DNA of 64,000 nt, taken from GMQP-bins7 sp963723695. GTDB taxonomy: Bacteria > Actinomycetota > Thermoleophilia > Gaiellales > Gaiellaceae. The stretch's first letter is position 1, and every line of letters begins with the position of its first letter. Shown one piece after another: positions 17,353-25,049 of this stretch. The notes beneath the pieces are model-generated. The model did no database searches. It saw nothing but the letters and a program-made list of their open reading frames with translations, and had not been told where the DNA came from. The stretch is taken from assembly GCA_963723695.1 (NCBI GenBank), contig CAVRRU010000010.1:1-64000 (forward strand), read 5' to 3'. The position numbers were made by a program, and so were the translations under genes.

Positions 17353-18035
17353 AGCCGGCGGTCGTCGCCACGTAGTCCGCGACGGCCTCGATCTGAGCGG
17401 GGTCGAGAGCGCCCTTGAACGACGGCATCGCTCCCTGGCCGTTCGTCACGCGGTCGACGACGAGGTCCTTCGGCGGCTTGGACTCGTCAAGGTTCGGCCC
17501 GACGGTGCCGGTCGTCCCCGCGTCCGCGAGCGTGTGGCACGAGCCGCAGTTCGCAGCGAAGATCGAGCTTCCCGTCGGTCGGCTTCTCCGCGACGATGCC
17601 GGTGCCGGCCACCGCGCCGACATAGACGGCGACGTCCTGGATCGCCTGATCCTGATCGTCGACGCAGAAGCCATCGCCCTCGACGTCGTCGCAGCTTGGC
17701 AACGTCCCGGCGGGTCCGTCCGGGCCGGGCATGCCCGGTGCCCCCGTCGATGTCTCCTCGATCGGGAAGCGGATCTGGCTCGCGACGACCTGTGTGAACG
17801 TCTCGGAGGTCATCCCCGCTTCGCGCGCCTGGGCGAACGCATCGTCGAGATCGGGCCCGATGGTGCCGTTCGTCCCCGCGTCCGCCAGGGTGTGACAGCC
17901 GCCGCACCTCGGGATGAAAAGGTCCTTCCCGGCACCCTGGCTGCCCTCGCTCGTGTATCCGCCCGTGCCGCACGCGGAGAGCGCGGTTGCCAGCACGGCC
18001 GCGCACACCGAAGCGACGAGTACGACCGGCCTCAC
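17348..18035 (-). CDS. diheme cytochrome c lipoprotein (one frameshift)
   Basis: About 228 residues. ATG at 18035 gives a lipoprotein signal (VLATALSAC) that would anchor it outside the cell membrane. Two c-type haem sites are present: RCGGCHTLADAGTNGTIGPDL near residue 45 and NCGSCHTLADAGTTGTVGPNL near residue 165, each with a later methionine candidate (MTSETF; MPSFKGAL). One base is lost near 17570, between the two domains. The repeated CHTLADAG(T)xGTxGP shows internal duplication. It is convergent with the cox operon and could donate electrons to CuA, since coxB lacks its own haem domain. Confidence 0.87.
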
Positions 18036-18061
18036 GGGGGCCGAGTCTAATGTGCGCAGCG

Positions 18062-18134
18062 ACCCGGTCGCGCAGCGACCGGGTTGAGGGGTCTTCGCGC
18101 GACCGGAGACTTCGCGCTCGGCGAATCTCCGGTC
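18062..18134 (+). repeat. two-hairpin repeat element, copy 1
   Basis: First hairpin ACCCGGTCGC-GCA-GCGACCGGGT (18062-18084, 10 perfect pairs). The spacer is TGAGGGGTCTTCGCGC. The second hairpin is GACCGGAGA..TTCGC / GCGAA-TCTCCGGTC (18101-18134, 14 pairs with one bulge), followed by TTGCGCA. Copy 2 at 30899-30965 has the same spacer and tail but different stem sequences. It lies just downstream of the TPR gene (minus strand) and upstream of the cytochrome gene. Confidence 0.7.
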
Positions 18135-18141
18135 TTGCGCA

Positions 18142-18888
18142 CTAACCGCTCTGGCTGAACTGCTTGTACTGCTTGAGGATGCGGCGAACCTCGGGTGCGG
18201 TCGGGTCGTTGGGCGCGAGCTTCAGGAACCTCTCGTAGGCCGCGACTATCGTCACCGTGTCGTTCGCCGACTGCGCGGCCTGCGCGAGCTCGAGCTGCAC
18301 GGTCGGGTCGTTCGGCAGGGCCGCTGCGATCTTCTTGTACTGCTCGACCGCCTGAGCCGACGCCGTCTGGATCTCGGATGCCGCCGCCTGGATCTCCTGT
18401 TCGTAGGTCGAGCTCACAGCGCTCGTGATGGGATCGGGGTCGAGTGGGCTGTCACCGAGCTGAAAGACGGTGTCGCGGATGGTTCCCGGCGCAAGGTACG
18501 CGGCGCGAGTCTGGTAGATCTGCGCACGCTCCTGAGCGGCGGACGCCTGCTGTAGGTACAGGGCCGCGAGCTCGCGGAGGGCGTCGGTGTTCCTCGGCCG
18601 CAGCTGGATGAAGCTCTGCAGAGCCTCGACTGCCTCTGCAGTGTTACCCGCCGCCTGGTGCGCGGTCGCGAGATCCCGGAACGCCGCGGCGTCCTTGGGA
18701 TTTTCGAGCACGCGCTGCTCGGAGTCGGAGATCGACGGGACCCCGGCCCCGCCAGCGGCGTCGCGGAACACGTCGCCGATTCCGATTCCGCCGGCGCCGA
18801 CGCCGAACCCGACGAAGCCGAGCCCGAACGCGAGGGCGAGGAACAGGAACATCCACTTCGCATGCCGGCGAAGCCTCGGGAAGAACAT
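18142..18888 (-). CDS. membrane-anchored TPR protein
   Basis: 248 residues. The ATG at 18888 is chosen because GAGG precedes it and it gives a short basic start before one helix (MFFPRLRRHAKWMFLFLALAFGLGFVGFGV). After a glycine-rich linker come TPR-like helices: NPKDAAAFRDLATAHQAAGNTAEAVEAL, then RPRNTDALRELAALYLQQA, and near the end LPNDPTVQLELAQAAQSAND with LAPNDPTAPEVRRILKQY. Such proteins usually scaffold envelope complexes. The gene follows the amidohydrolase by 11 bases and probably shares the tat transcript. Confidence 0.8.
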   Translation of the reverse strand: MFFPRLRRHAKWMFLFLALAFGLGFVGFGVGAGGIGIGDVFRDAAGGAGVPSISDSEQRVLENPKDAAAFRDLATAHQAAGNTAEAVEALQSFIQLRPRNTDALRELAALYLQQASAAQERAQIYQTRAAYLAPGTIRDTVFQLGDSPLDPDPITSAVSSTYEQEIQAAASEIQTASAQAVEQYKKIAAALPNDPTVQLELAQAAQSANDTVTIVAAYERFLKLAPNDPTAPEVRRILKQYKQFSQSG

Positions 18889-18899
18889 GGTGTCCTCGA

Positions 18900-20201
18900 T
18901 TACGACTTCGGATCTGCGTGCTGCAGCAGCCGGCCTCGCGCGCTGCGCGCGGCGTCGATCAGCTCGAGCCATGTCTTCCCTCCCTTCTCATACCGCGGTT
19001 TTCCGGACACGAGAGTAGCGACGACGCGATGTGGAGATCCGCCGAGAACTGCTCCCGTAACGGGATCTTCCCACGGGATGTAGGCCGTGTCGGCGAGGGA
19101 GAGGACGGTCAGGTCGGCCTGCTTCCCCGGTACGAGCGAGCCGAGCTCGTCGCCGAGCCCGAGCGCACGCGCGCCGCCGAGCGTGGACAGCTCGAGCGCA
19201 TCGGCGGCGGAGAGCGCGTCGGGGCGGCCCTCGCGCGCCCGCGCGCCGACGATCGCCGCGCGCAGCTCGTCGAACATGTCGAACGACGGCGCGGACGCTG
19301 GGCTGTCCGTGGCGATGCAGACCCGGATCCCCGCTTCGCGGAGTGCGCTGAGCGGCGCCACGCCAGAGCCGAGGATCCCGTTCGACCGAGGGCAGTGCGC
19401 GACCGCGACGTCGTGCTCGGCGAGCAGCGCGATCTCCTCCTCGTCGGCCTTGACGCAGTGAGCCGCGATCACGTTCGAGTGGAGTAGTCCGGCGCCCGCG
19501 AGCGCACGAATGCCGGTGGTTCCCGGTGGAGGCACGAGCATCTCCGCAAAGGACTCCCACGTGCCTTTCCCCGTGCGGAGGAACTGCGTCTCGGCGTCGC
19601 TCTCGGCGAGATGTGTCGCGACCGGCAGGCCGAGCTCGTCGGCAGCGCGGTACAGCTCGATGGTGCATGTGTACGGGGCGTGTGGGGAGATGCCGAGCCG
19701 AACCTCGTCGGAAAGCGCCTCCGAGATCCGCTCCCGCATCGGCTCGAAGCGCTCGCGGAGCGCCTCGATGGTGGAGCCGAAGACCTCCAGGTAGATCGTC
19801 CCGCGGAGGCCGAGGTTGGCGCACGCGGTCGCGGCAGCGCCGCTGAAGCTGCAGTCGCCGATCGTGGTGACACCCGAGCGAAGGCACTCGAGCGCACCGA
19901 GCCGGGCGATGGCCTCCATGTCCTCGAGGTCGATTCTCGCCTTGCGCTCGACGTGCAGCCCGATCCAGTCGGCGAACCCGAGCCCGTCGCCGAACCCCGC
20001 GTACACGTCGTACTCGAGGTGCGTGTGCGCGTTCACGAAGCCGGGAAGAATGACCGCGTCCTCGTAGTGAACGGAGTCGCCGAGCTCGTTGCGCCGTCCG
20101 ACTGCCGCGATCGTGCCCGTCTCGTCGTCGATCTCGACGGCGCCGTCCCTGATCGGAGCCCCCTCGACGGGGACTACCCAGTCCGCAGAGAGAACCGTCA
20201 C
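18900..20201 (-). CDS. amidohydrolase, deaminase-like (TRZ/ATZ family)
   Basis: 433 residues. Zn/Fe-dependent hydrolase of the 5-methylthioadenosine/S-adenosylhomocysteine deaminase-like group. The GTG at 20201 is taken because it overlaps the tatC stop by four bases and starts the composite N-terminal sheet (VTVLSADWVVPVEG). Metal and catalytic motifs are in order: GFVNAHTHLEYD, ISPHAPYTC, VATHLAESD, IAAHCVKAD, HCPRSNGILGSG and CIATDSPASAPSFDMFDELR. Substrate could be a methylthiopurine nucleoside or a related cyclic amidine; sequence alone does not decide. A longer upstream frame in this register is only the antiphase of tatC. Confidence 0.88.
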   Translation of the reverse strand: MTVLSADWVVPVEGAPIRDGAVEIDDETGTIAAVGRRNELGDSVHYEDAVILPGFVNAHTHLEYDVYAGFGDGLGFADWIGLHVERKARIDLEDMEAIARLGALECLRSGVTTIGDCSFSGAAATACANLGLRGTIYLEVFGSTIEALRERFEPMRERISEALSDEVRLGISPHAPYTCTIELYRAADELGLPVATHLAESDAETQFLRTGKGTWESFAEMLVPPPGTTGIRALAGAGLLHSNVIAAHCVKADEEEIALLAEHDVAVAHCPRSNGILGSGVAPLSALREAGIRVCIATDSPASAPSFDMFDELRAAIVGARAREGRPDALSAADALELSTLGGARALGLGDELGSLVPGKQADLTVLSLADTAYIPWEDPVTGAVLGGSPHRVVATLVSGKPRYEKGGKTWLELIDAARSARGRLLQHADPKS

Positions 20202-20971
20202 GTGACTTCGGCGAAGTCCTCGTCCCAGCCGCGGTTCCAGCGCCGCTCCATGTACACGGAGAGCCAGATCGACATCTCGAACAGGATGACGAGCGGCACC
20301 ACCTCGAATGCGAGCGAGACGGGATCCACCGTCGGCAGCAGGATCGCGAAGACGAGCAGCACGACGAACGCGATGCGGCGGTTCTGCCGGAGCCGGTCCG
20401 AGGTGAGTACCCGCAGCCGCACGAGTGCGAGGACGAAGATCGGCATGAGGAACGCCAGCCCGCCTGCCAGCAGCGTCATCGCGGCGAAGGTGTAGTAGTA
20501 GCTCGCGCGGATCTGGATGTCGTACAGCTCGGCGTCGTACGAGGTCAGGAAGTCGAGGGCACGCGGGAGGACGACGTAGTACATGAAGGCGACTCCGGTG
20601 ACGAAGAGCCCGCTCGCGAGCAGCACGAACACGAGCACGACGCGCTCGAAGTGAGGCTGGACGGCAGGCGCGAGGAACGCCCATGCTTGCCAGAGAAGGA
20701 TCGGCAGGGCAATCGCGAGCGCTGCGATCAAGCTCACCTTGACCGACGTCGTGAACGGCTCGGTCACGCCCAGCGTCACGAGCTTCCGGTCGTCGGGCAA
20801 CGGCCCGGTCAGCCACTCCATGATCTGCTCGTGGAAGGCGAACGTGAGGAGGAAGATCGGGACGATCGCGACGAGAGAGATGATCAGGCGTGAGCGGAGC
20901 TCGTCCAGGTGCTCGACGAGCGTTGCCTCCTCACCGTGCTGGAGACGCCGCGGGACCCACCTGCGGACCAT
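20198..20971 (-). CDS. tatC: twin-arginine translocase subunit TatC
   Basis: 257 residues with six membrane helices. It is the receptor for twin-arginine signal peptides. Conserved points: the N-terminal EEATLVEHLDELRSRLI (family consensus HLxELRxR), TEPFTTSVKVSL (the F-E/K region after helix 1), and the loop ENxG-like stretch before RILTS/DRL. It follows tatA by 12 bases. A single Tat component pair (TatA plus TatC) suffices in many Gram-positive bacteria. Confidence 0.95.
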   Translation of the reverse strand: MVRRWVPRRLQHGEEATLVEHLDELRSRLIISLVAIVPIFLLTFAFHEQIMEWLTGPLPDDRKLVTLGVTEPFTTSVKVSLIAALAIALPILLWQAWAFLAPAVQPHFERVVLVFVLLASGLFVTGVAFMYYVVLPRALDFLTSYDAELYDIQIRASYYYTFAAMTLLAGGLAFLMPIFVLALVRLRVLTSDRLRQNRRIAFVVLLVFAILLPTVDPVSLAFEVVPLVILFEMSIWLSVYMERRWNRGWDEDFAEVT

Positions 20972-20983
20972 CAGGAGAAACTC

Positions 20984-21247
20984 CTAGCTGACGGTTTCCC
21001 GCTCGGTCCGCGTCTCGGCCTCGCTGGAGGGCGTGTCGGGCGCGGCTGGCGCGGACGGGAGCTCGACGCGCTTCGGAGTCGGTGTCGTCGTCGTGACGGC
21101 CTCCTCGACGCCCGTGACCGAGTCCTTGAACTCGCGCATGCCCTTGCCGAGCGAGCGGCCCATCTCCGGCAACCGCTTGGCGCCGAAGATGAGCAGGAGC
21201 ACGATCAGCAGAATCATGAGCTCCCAGATCGAGATGCCGAAAGGCAT
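20984..21247 (-). CDS. tatA: twin-arginine translocase subunit TatA
   Basis: 87 residues. One N-terminal helix (WELMILLIVLLLIFGAKRLPEMGRS) with the FGxKRLPE motif and an amphipathic helix (GRSLGKGMREFKDSV) make up the pore-forming subunit. An acidic, proline- and threonine-rich tail follows. First gene of the minus-strand tat operon, divergent from sufC. Confidence 0.95.
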   Translation of the reverse strand: MPFGISIWELMILLIVLLLIFGAKRLPEMGRSLGKGMREFKDSVTGVEEAVTTTTPTPKRVELPSAPAAPDTPSSEAETRTERETVS

Positions 21248-21353
21248 GCGCTCACATTAGCACCGTGTCTTGGTCGCAAAGGTTCCGGGTACCATGGGGA
21301 ACAGGTGGGCGGTCGGCTTGGCGGTCCGCCTCCGAGGAGGTCACCTTTTCCGC

Positions 21354-22134
21354 ATGGCACAGCTCGAGATCAAGAATCTGCACGTCGCCCTGGACGACGG
21401 CACCGAGATCGTCAAGGGTGTTGACCTCGAGGTCGACCTCGGGCAGATGCACGCCATCATGGGCCCGAACGGGTCGGGGAAGTCGACGCTCGCGTACGCG
21501 CTCATGGGCCATCCGGCCTACGAGGTCACCGAGGGTCAGATCCTCTTCGACGGCGAGGACCTCACCGAGCTCGGCGCGGACGAGCGCGCGCAGCGCGGCC
21601 TCTTCCTCGCCTTCCAGTACCCGCACACGATTCCCGGGCGTCACGGTGACGAGCTTCCTGCGCAGCGCCATGAACGCGATCCGCAAGGCGCGCGCCGGCG
21701 GTGAGGACGATCCGATCCCGATTCCCGAGTTCCGCAAGGAGCTCACCGAGGCGATGGAGGAGCTCAAGGTCTCGCGAGAGCTCGCCTCGAGGTACGTCAA
21801 CGACGGTTTCTCGGGCGGCGAGCGAAAGCGGATCGAGGTGCTTCAGCTCGCGATGCTGAAGCCGAAGATCGCGGTGCTCGACGAGACCGACACCGGGCTG
21901 GACATCGACGCCCTGCGCATCGTCGCGGGCGGCGTCAACACGCTCGTCGGACCGGACATGGGCGCGCTCCTCATAACTCATTACCAGCGAATCCTCCAGT
22001 ACGTCCAGCCCGATTTCGTGCACGTCTTCATGGACGGCCGCATCGTCGCCGAGGGCGGGCCGGAGCTCGCACATACACTGGAGGCCGAAGGCTACGAGAC
22101 ATTCGCGCCCGCCGGCGTGGGAGGGGACTCATGA
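21354..22134 (+). CDS. sufC: Fe-S assembly ATPase SufC (one frameshift)
   Basis: About 259 residues. ABC-type ATPase that works with SufB and SufD as the Fe-S cluster scaffold. ATG at 21354 with GAGGAGG ten bases before it. Walker A is GPNGSGKSTLAYALMGHPAYEV, the Q-loop LFLAFQYP, then SufC-typical IPGVTVTSFLR, signature FSGGERKRIEVLQLAML, Walker B IAVLDETDTGLDIDAL and H-loop LLITHYQRIL. One base is missing near 21640 at a CCCGGG run, dividing the gene after the Q-loop. All motifs survive. The stop overlaps sufB (ATGA). Confidence 0.92.
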
Positions 22135-23543
22135 GCACGCACGAGACCGAGGTCGTCAGGGATATTCGCTCCGACTACCAGTTCGGCTGGTCGGATACCG
22201 AGGACTACTTCTTCAAGTCCGCGCGCGGGCTTTCGCACGAGCTCATCGACGCGATCTCGGACCACAAGTCCGAGCCCGACTGGATGCGCCAGTTCCGGCA
22301 CAAGAGCCTCGACTACTTCCTCGCCCGGCCGATGCCGAGCTGGGGCGCCGACCTCTCGGGAATCGACTTCGAGAACATCTTCTACTACATCAAGCCGACC
22401 GAGAACCAGGCCGACTCCTGGGAGGACCTGCCGGCGGACATCAAGGACACGTGGGACAAGCTCGGCATCCCCGAGGCGGAGAAGAAGTACCTCGCGGGTG
22501 TCGGAGCGCAGTACGAGTCCGAGGTCGTGTACCACAAGCTCCAGGCCGATCTCGAGGCGAAGGGCGTTCTCTTCCTCGACATGGACTCGGGGCTCCGCGA
22601 GCACGAGGACATCGTCAAGCAGTACCTGGGGACGATCATTCCCCAGAACGACAACAAGTTTGCCGCGCTGAACTCGGCCGTCTGGTCGGGTGGCTCCTTC
22701 ATCTACGTACCGCCGGGCGTTTCGATCGAGATGCCGCTCCAGGCCTACTTCCGCATCAACGCGGAGAACATGGGTCAGTTCGAGCGTACGTTGATCATCG
22801 TCGACGAGGGCGCCTACGTGCACTACGTCGAGGGCTGCACCGCGCCGATCTACTCGTCCGACTCGCTCCACTCCGCGGTCGTCGAGATCATCGTCAAGCC
22901 GGGTGGGCGCTGCCGGTACACGACCATCCAGAACTGGTCGAACAACGTCTACAACCTCGTCACGAAGCGCGCAGTCGCCTACGAGGGCGCGACCATGGAG
23001 TGGGTAGACGGGAACCTCGGCTCGAAGGTGACGATGAAGTACCCGGCGATCTGGCTGATGGGCGAGCGTGCCCACGGCGAGGTGCTCTCGATCGCATTCG
23101 GCGGCAAGGGCCAGCACCAGGACGCGGGCGGCAAGGTCGTCCACGTCGCGCCACGCACGTCGTCCGTGATCACGTCGAAGTCGATCTCGAAGGACGGCGG
23201 TCGTGCGGGGTACCGCGGGCTGCTGCAGGTCGCGAAAGGCGCGGTCGGCTCGAAGTCGAAGGTCGTCTGCGACGCGCTCATCCTCGACGAGGAGTCCCGC
23301 TCGGACACGTACCCGTACATCCAGGTCGACGAGAACGACGTCGAGCTCGGCCACGAGGCGACGGTCTCGAAGATCGGCGAGGAGCAGCTCTTCTATCTCA
23401 TGACCCGCGGGCTCTCCGAGGCGGAGGCCTCGGCGATGATCGTCTCGGGCTTCGTCGAGCCGATCACGAAGGAGCTCCCGCTCGAGTACGCGGTCGAGAT
23501 GAACCGCCTCATCCAGCTGCAGATGGAAGGCTCTGTTGGATAG
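22131..23543 (+). CDS. sufB: Fe-S assembly scaffold SufB
   Basis: 470 residues, intact. Core scaffold on which SufBC2D assembles Fe-S clusters. Recognisable stretches: YQFGWSDTEDYFFKSARGLS, RQFRHKSLDYFLARPMPSWG, the beta-helix EGCTAPIYSSDSLHSAVVEI with the conserved cysteine, and near the C-terminus the SufB signature DEESRSDTYPYIQVDENDVELGHEA. It is followed six bases later by the first of four VOC genes instead of sufD. Confidence 0.97.
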   Translation: MSTHETEVVRDIRSDYQFGWSDTEDYFFKSARGLSHELIDAISDHKSEPDWMRQFRHKSLDYFLARPMPSWGADLSGIDFENIFYYIKPTENQADSWEDLPADIKDTWDKLGIPEAEKKYLAGVGAQYESEVVYHKLQADLEAKGVLFLDMDSGLREHEDIVKQYLGTIIPQNDNKFAALNSAVWSGGSFIYVPPGVSIEMPLQAYFRINAENMGQFERTLIIVDEGAYVHYVEGCTAPIYSSDSLHSAVVEIIVKPGGRCRYTTIQNWSNNVYNLVTKRAVAYEGATMEWVDGNLGSKVTMKYPAIWLMGERAHGEVLSIAFGGKGQHQDAGGKVVHVAPRTSSVITSKSISKDGGRAGYRGLLQVAKGAVGSKSKVVCDALILDEESRSDTYPYIQVDENDVELGHEATVSKIGEEQLFYLMTRGLSEAEASAMIVSGFVEPITKELPLEYAVEMNRLIQLQMEGSVG

Positions 23544-23548
23544 AGCGC

Positions 23549-23935
23549 GTGTTGGCTAGCGCGATCAGCGGCGTCGACACGATCGGCATTCCCTCCAGCG
23601 ATACCAAGCGCTCGCGCGAGTTCTACGTCGGAACACTCGGCCTTCGGCCAGACGAGCACTCGTGGAACGAGTTCTGGGTGGGCGAGACGTGCTTCGCGAT
23701 CTGGGAGCCCGCTCGGTTCGGTGCCGAGTTCCAGCCACAGCCGAACTCGATCGTGCTGCTCCACGTCGACGATGTGGCTGCGGCTCGTTCCGAGCTCGAG
23801 GCGAAAGGCGTTCAGTTCGGTGGTGAGACATTCGATACGGGCGTCTGCCACATGGCGAACTTCACCGACCCGGACGGTAACCCACTCACACTCCACAAGC
23901 GGTACGCGCCGTACGCGGAGAGCACTGCAGCATGA
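23549..23935 (+). CDS. VOC-family protein 1 of the suf operon
   Basis: 128 residues, a single vicinal-oxygen-chelate (glyoxalase/bleomycin-resistance) unit with two beta-alpha-beta3 modules: VDTIGIPSSDTKRSREFYV..LGL and VLLHVDDVAAARSELEAKGVQF. Near the C-terminus comes the motif DTGVCHMANFTDPDGNPLTLHKRYA. The start is taken as GTG 23549 (TTG 23552 possible). Its stop overlaps the next VOC gene by four bases. Family members are metal-dependent lyases, isomerases or binding proteins. What one does here is unknown, but coupling to sufB/sufD suggests a role in Fe-S assembly or its protection. Confidence 0.88.
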   Translation: MLASAISGVDTIGIPSSDTKRSREFYVGTLGLRPDEHSWNEFWVGETCFAIWEPARFGAEFQPQPNSIVLLHVDDVAAARSELEAKGVQFGGETFDTGVCHMANFTDPDGNPLTLHKRYAPYAESTAA

Positions 23936-24321
23936 TCGACGCAGAGCGCGTCGATTACATCCGTGTCCCGGTGACGGACATCGATGAGGCAAACCGCTTC
24001 TACGGTGAGCTGCTGGGACTTCGGCGGAACCCGAACTCGCCCGGCGAGGACTGGGTCGAGTACGAGGCCGGCAACGTCACGCTCGCAGTCATGACGCCTC
24101 ACACGCACGACTACGAGTTCGCGGCGCTCCCGCCATCCACGATTGCGCTTCGTGTGGCTGATGTCGCCGCGGCGACGTCCAAGCTCGAAGCTGCGGGGCT
24201 CGACGTCGGCGAGATGTGGGACTCGGGTGTCTGCCGAGGCGCGGGAGTCAGCGATCCGGCCGGGAATCGCATCCTCCTCCACCGGCGCTACGCGGCCTAT
24301 GCCGACGGGACGATGCCGTGA
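23932..24321 (+). CDS. VOC-family protein 2 of the suf operon
   Basis: 129 residues. Same single-domain fold and length as its neighbours: VDYIRVPVTDIDEANRFYGELLGL, IALRVADVAAATSKLEAAGLDV, then DSGVCRGAGVSDPAGNRILLHRRYAAY. The cysteine of the (D/E)-(T/S)-x-V-C motif is kept, but the aromatic and metal-side positions differ from copy 1. ATGA overlap upstream, TGATG overlap downstream. It is a paralogue rather than a duplicate made by recent error, since identity to the other copies is limited to motifs. Confidence 0.88.
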   Translation: MIDAERVDYIRVPVTDIDEANRFYGELLGLRRNPNSPGEDWVEYEAGNVTLAVMTPHTHDYEFAALPPSTIALRVADVAAATSKLEAAGLDVGEMWDSGVCRGAGVSDPAGNRILLHRRYAAYADGTMP

Positions 24322-24680
24322 TGCAGGTCGAGCGCGTCGACTTCGTCTCGTTTCTCACCCAGGACATCTCGAGGGCGAGGCAGTTCTACTCGCAGATTCT
24401 CGGGCTCGAGATCGAGACCGAAGGCGAGTCGGACATGGAGTTCCGCTGCGGTCAGGTGACGCTCGACATCTTCGACCCGTCGAGCATCGGCCAGCCATTT
24501 GCGTCCTCCTCGGCCGGGTTGGCGCTGCGCGTTCCCGACGTCGAGGCCGCACGTGCCGAGCTCGAGGCGAAAGGCGTCCAGTTCGACGGCGAGACGATCG
24601 AGACGAGCGTTTGCAAGCAGGCGTGGTTCAAGGACCCCGACGGGAACGCGCTCATGCTCCACCGGCGCTACGACGTATGA
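24321..24680 (+). CDS. VOC-family protein 3 of the suf operon
   Basis: 119 residues, the shortest copy. VDFVSFLTQDISRARQFYSQILGLEIE, LALRVPDVEAARAELEAKGVQFDGE, ETSVCKQAWFKDPDGNALMLHRRYDV. ATG 24321 (GTG 24318 is an in-frame alternative). It is closest to copy 1 in the second module (AARxELEAKGVQF(G/D)GET). The HM pair after the conserved cysteine of copies 1 and 4 is KQ here, so any metal chemistry need not be shared by all four. Confidence 0.88.
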   Translation: MQVERVDFVSFLTQDISRARQFYSQILGLEIETEGESDMEFRCGQVTLDIFDPSSIGQPFASSSAGLALRVPDVEAARAELEAKGVQFDGETIETSVCKQAWFKDPDGNALMLHRRYDV

Positions 24681-25049
24681 TGAACGTCGAGCAGGTGGAC
24701 TTCGTCTCGGTACCGACGCGCGACGTCGCGCGCGCCGTCGCCTGGTATCGCGACGTGCTCGGGCTGCCCGAGAGCGAGTACTCGGAGGGTGAGGTCGAGA
24801 CGCCGAACGTGACGTTCGGCTTCTGGAACCCGGAAGCCGATGGCGAGGAGTTCGTGCCGAACACGGCGGGAGTTGGGCTTCGCGTCCCGGACGTGCGGGC
24901 AGCGGTCGAGGAAGTGCGAGCGGCGGGCGCGGAGGTCATCGGGATCGAGGACACGGGCGTCTGTCACATGGGCTTCGTCAAGGATCTGGACGGGAACGTG
25001 CTCATCCTCCACCGTCGCTACGCCCGAAGGTGCGTCGTGGCAGATCTGA
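24677..25049 (+). CDS. VOC-family protein 4 of the suf operon (frameshift at the end)
   Basis: About 123 residues. VDFVSVPTRDVARAVAWYRDVLGL, VGLRVPDVRAAVEEVRAAGAEV, EDTGVCHMGFVKDLDGNVLILHRRYA. The frame then runs on without a stop for 700 bases across sufD. Removing one C near 25023 gives the natural ending RYAEGASWQI and a TGA at 25047-25049. With that repair it overlaps the sufD start by 20 bases. ATGA overlap with copy 3. Confidence 0.85.
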
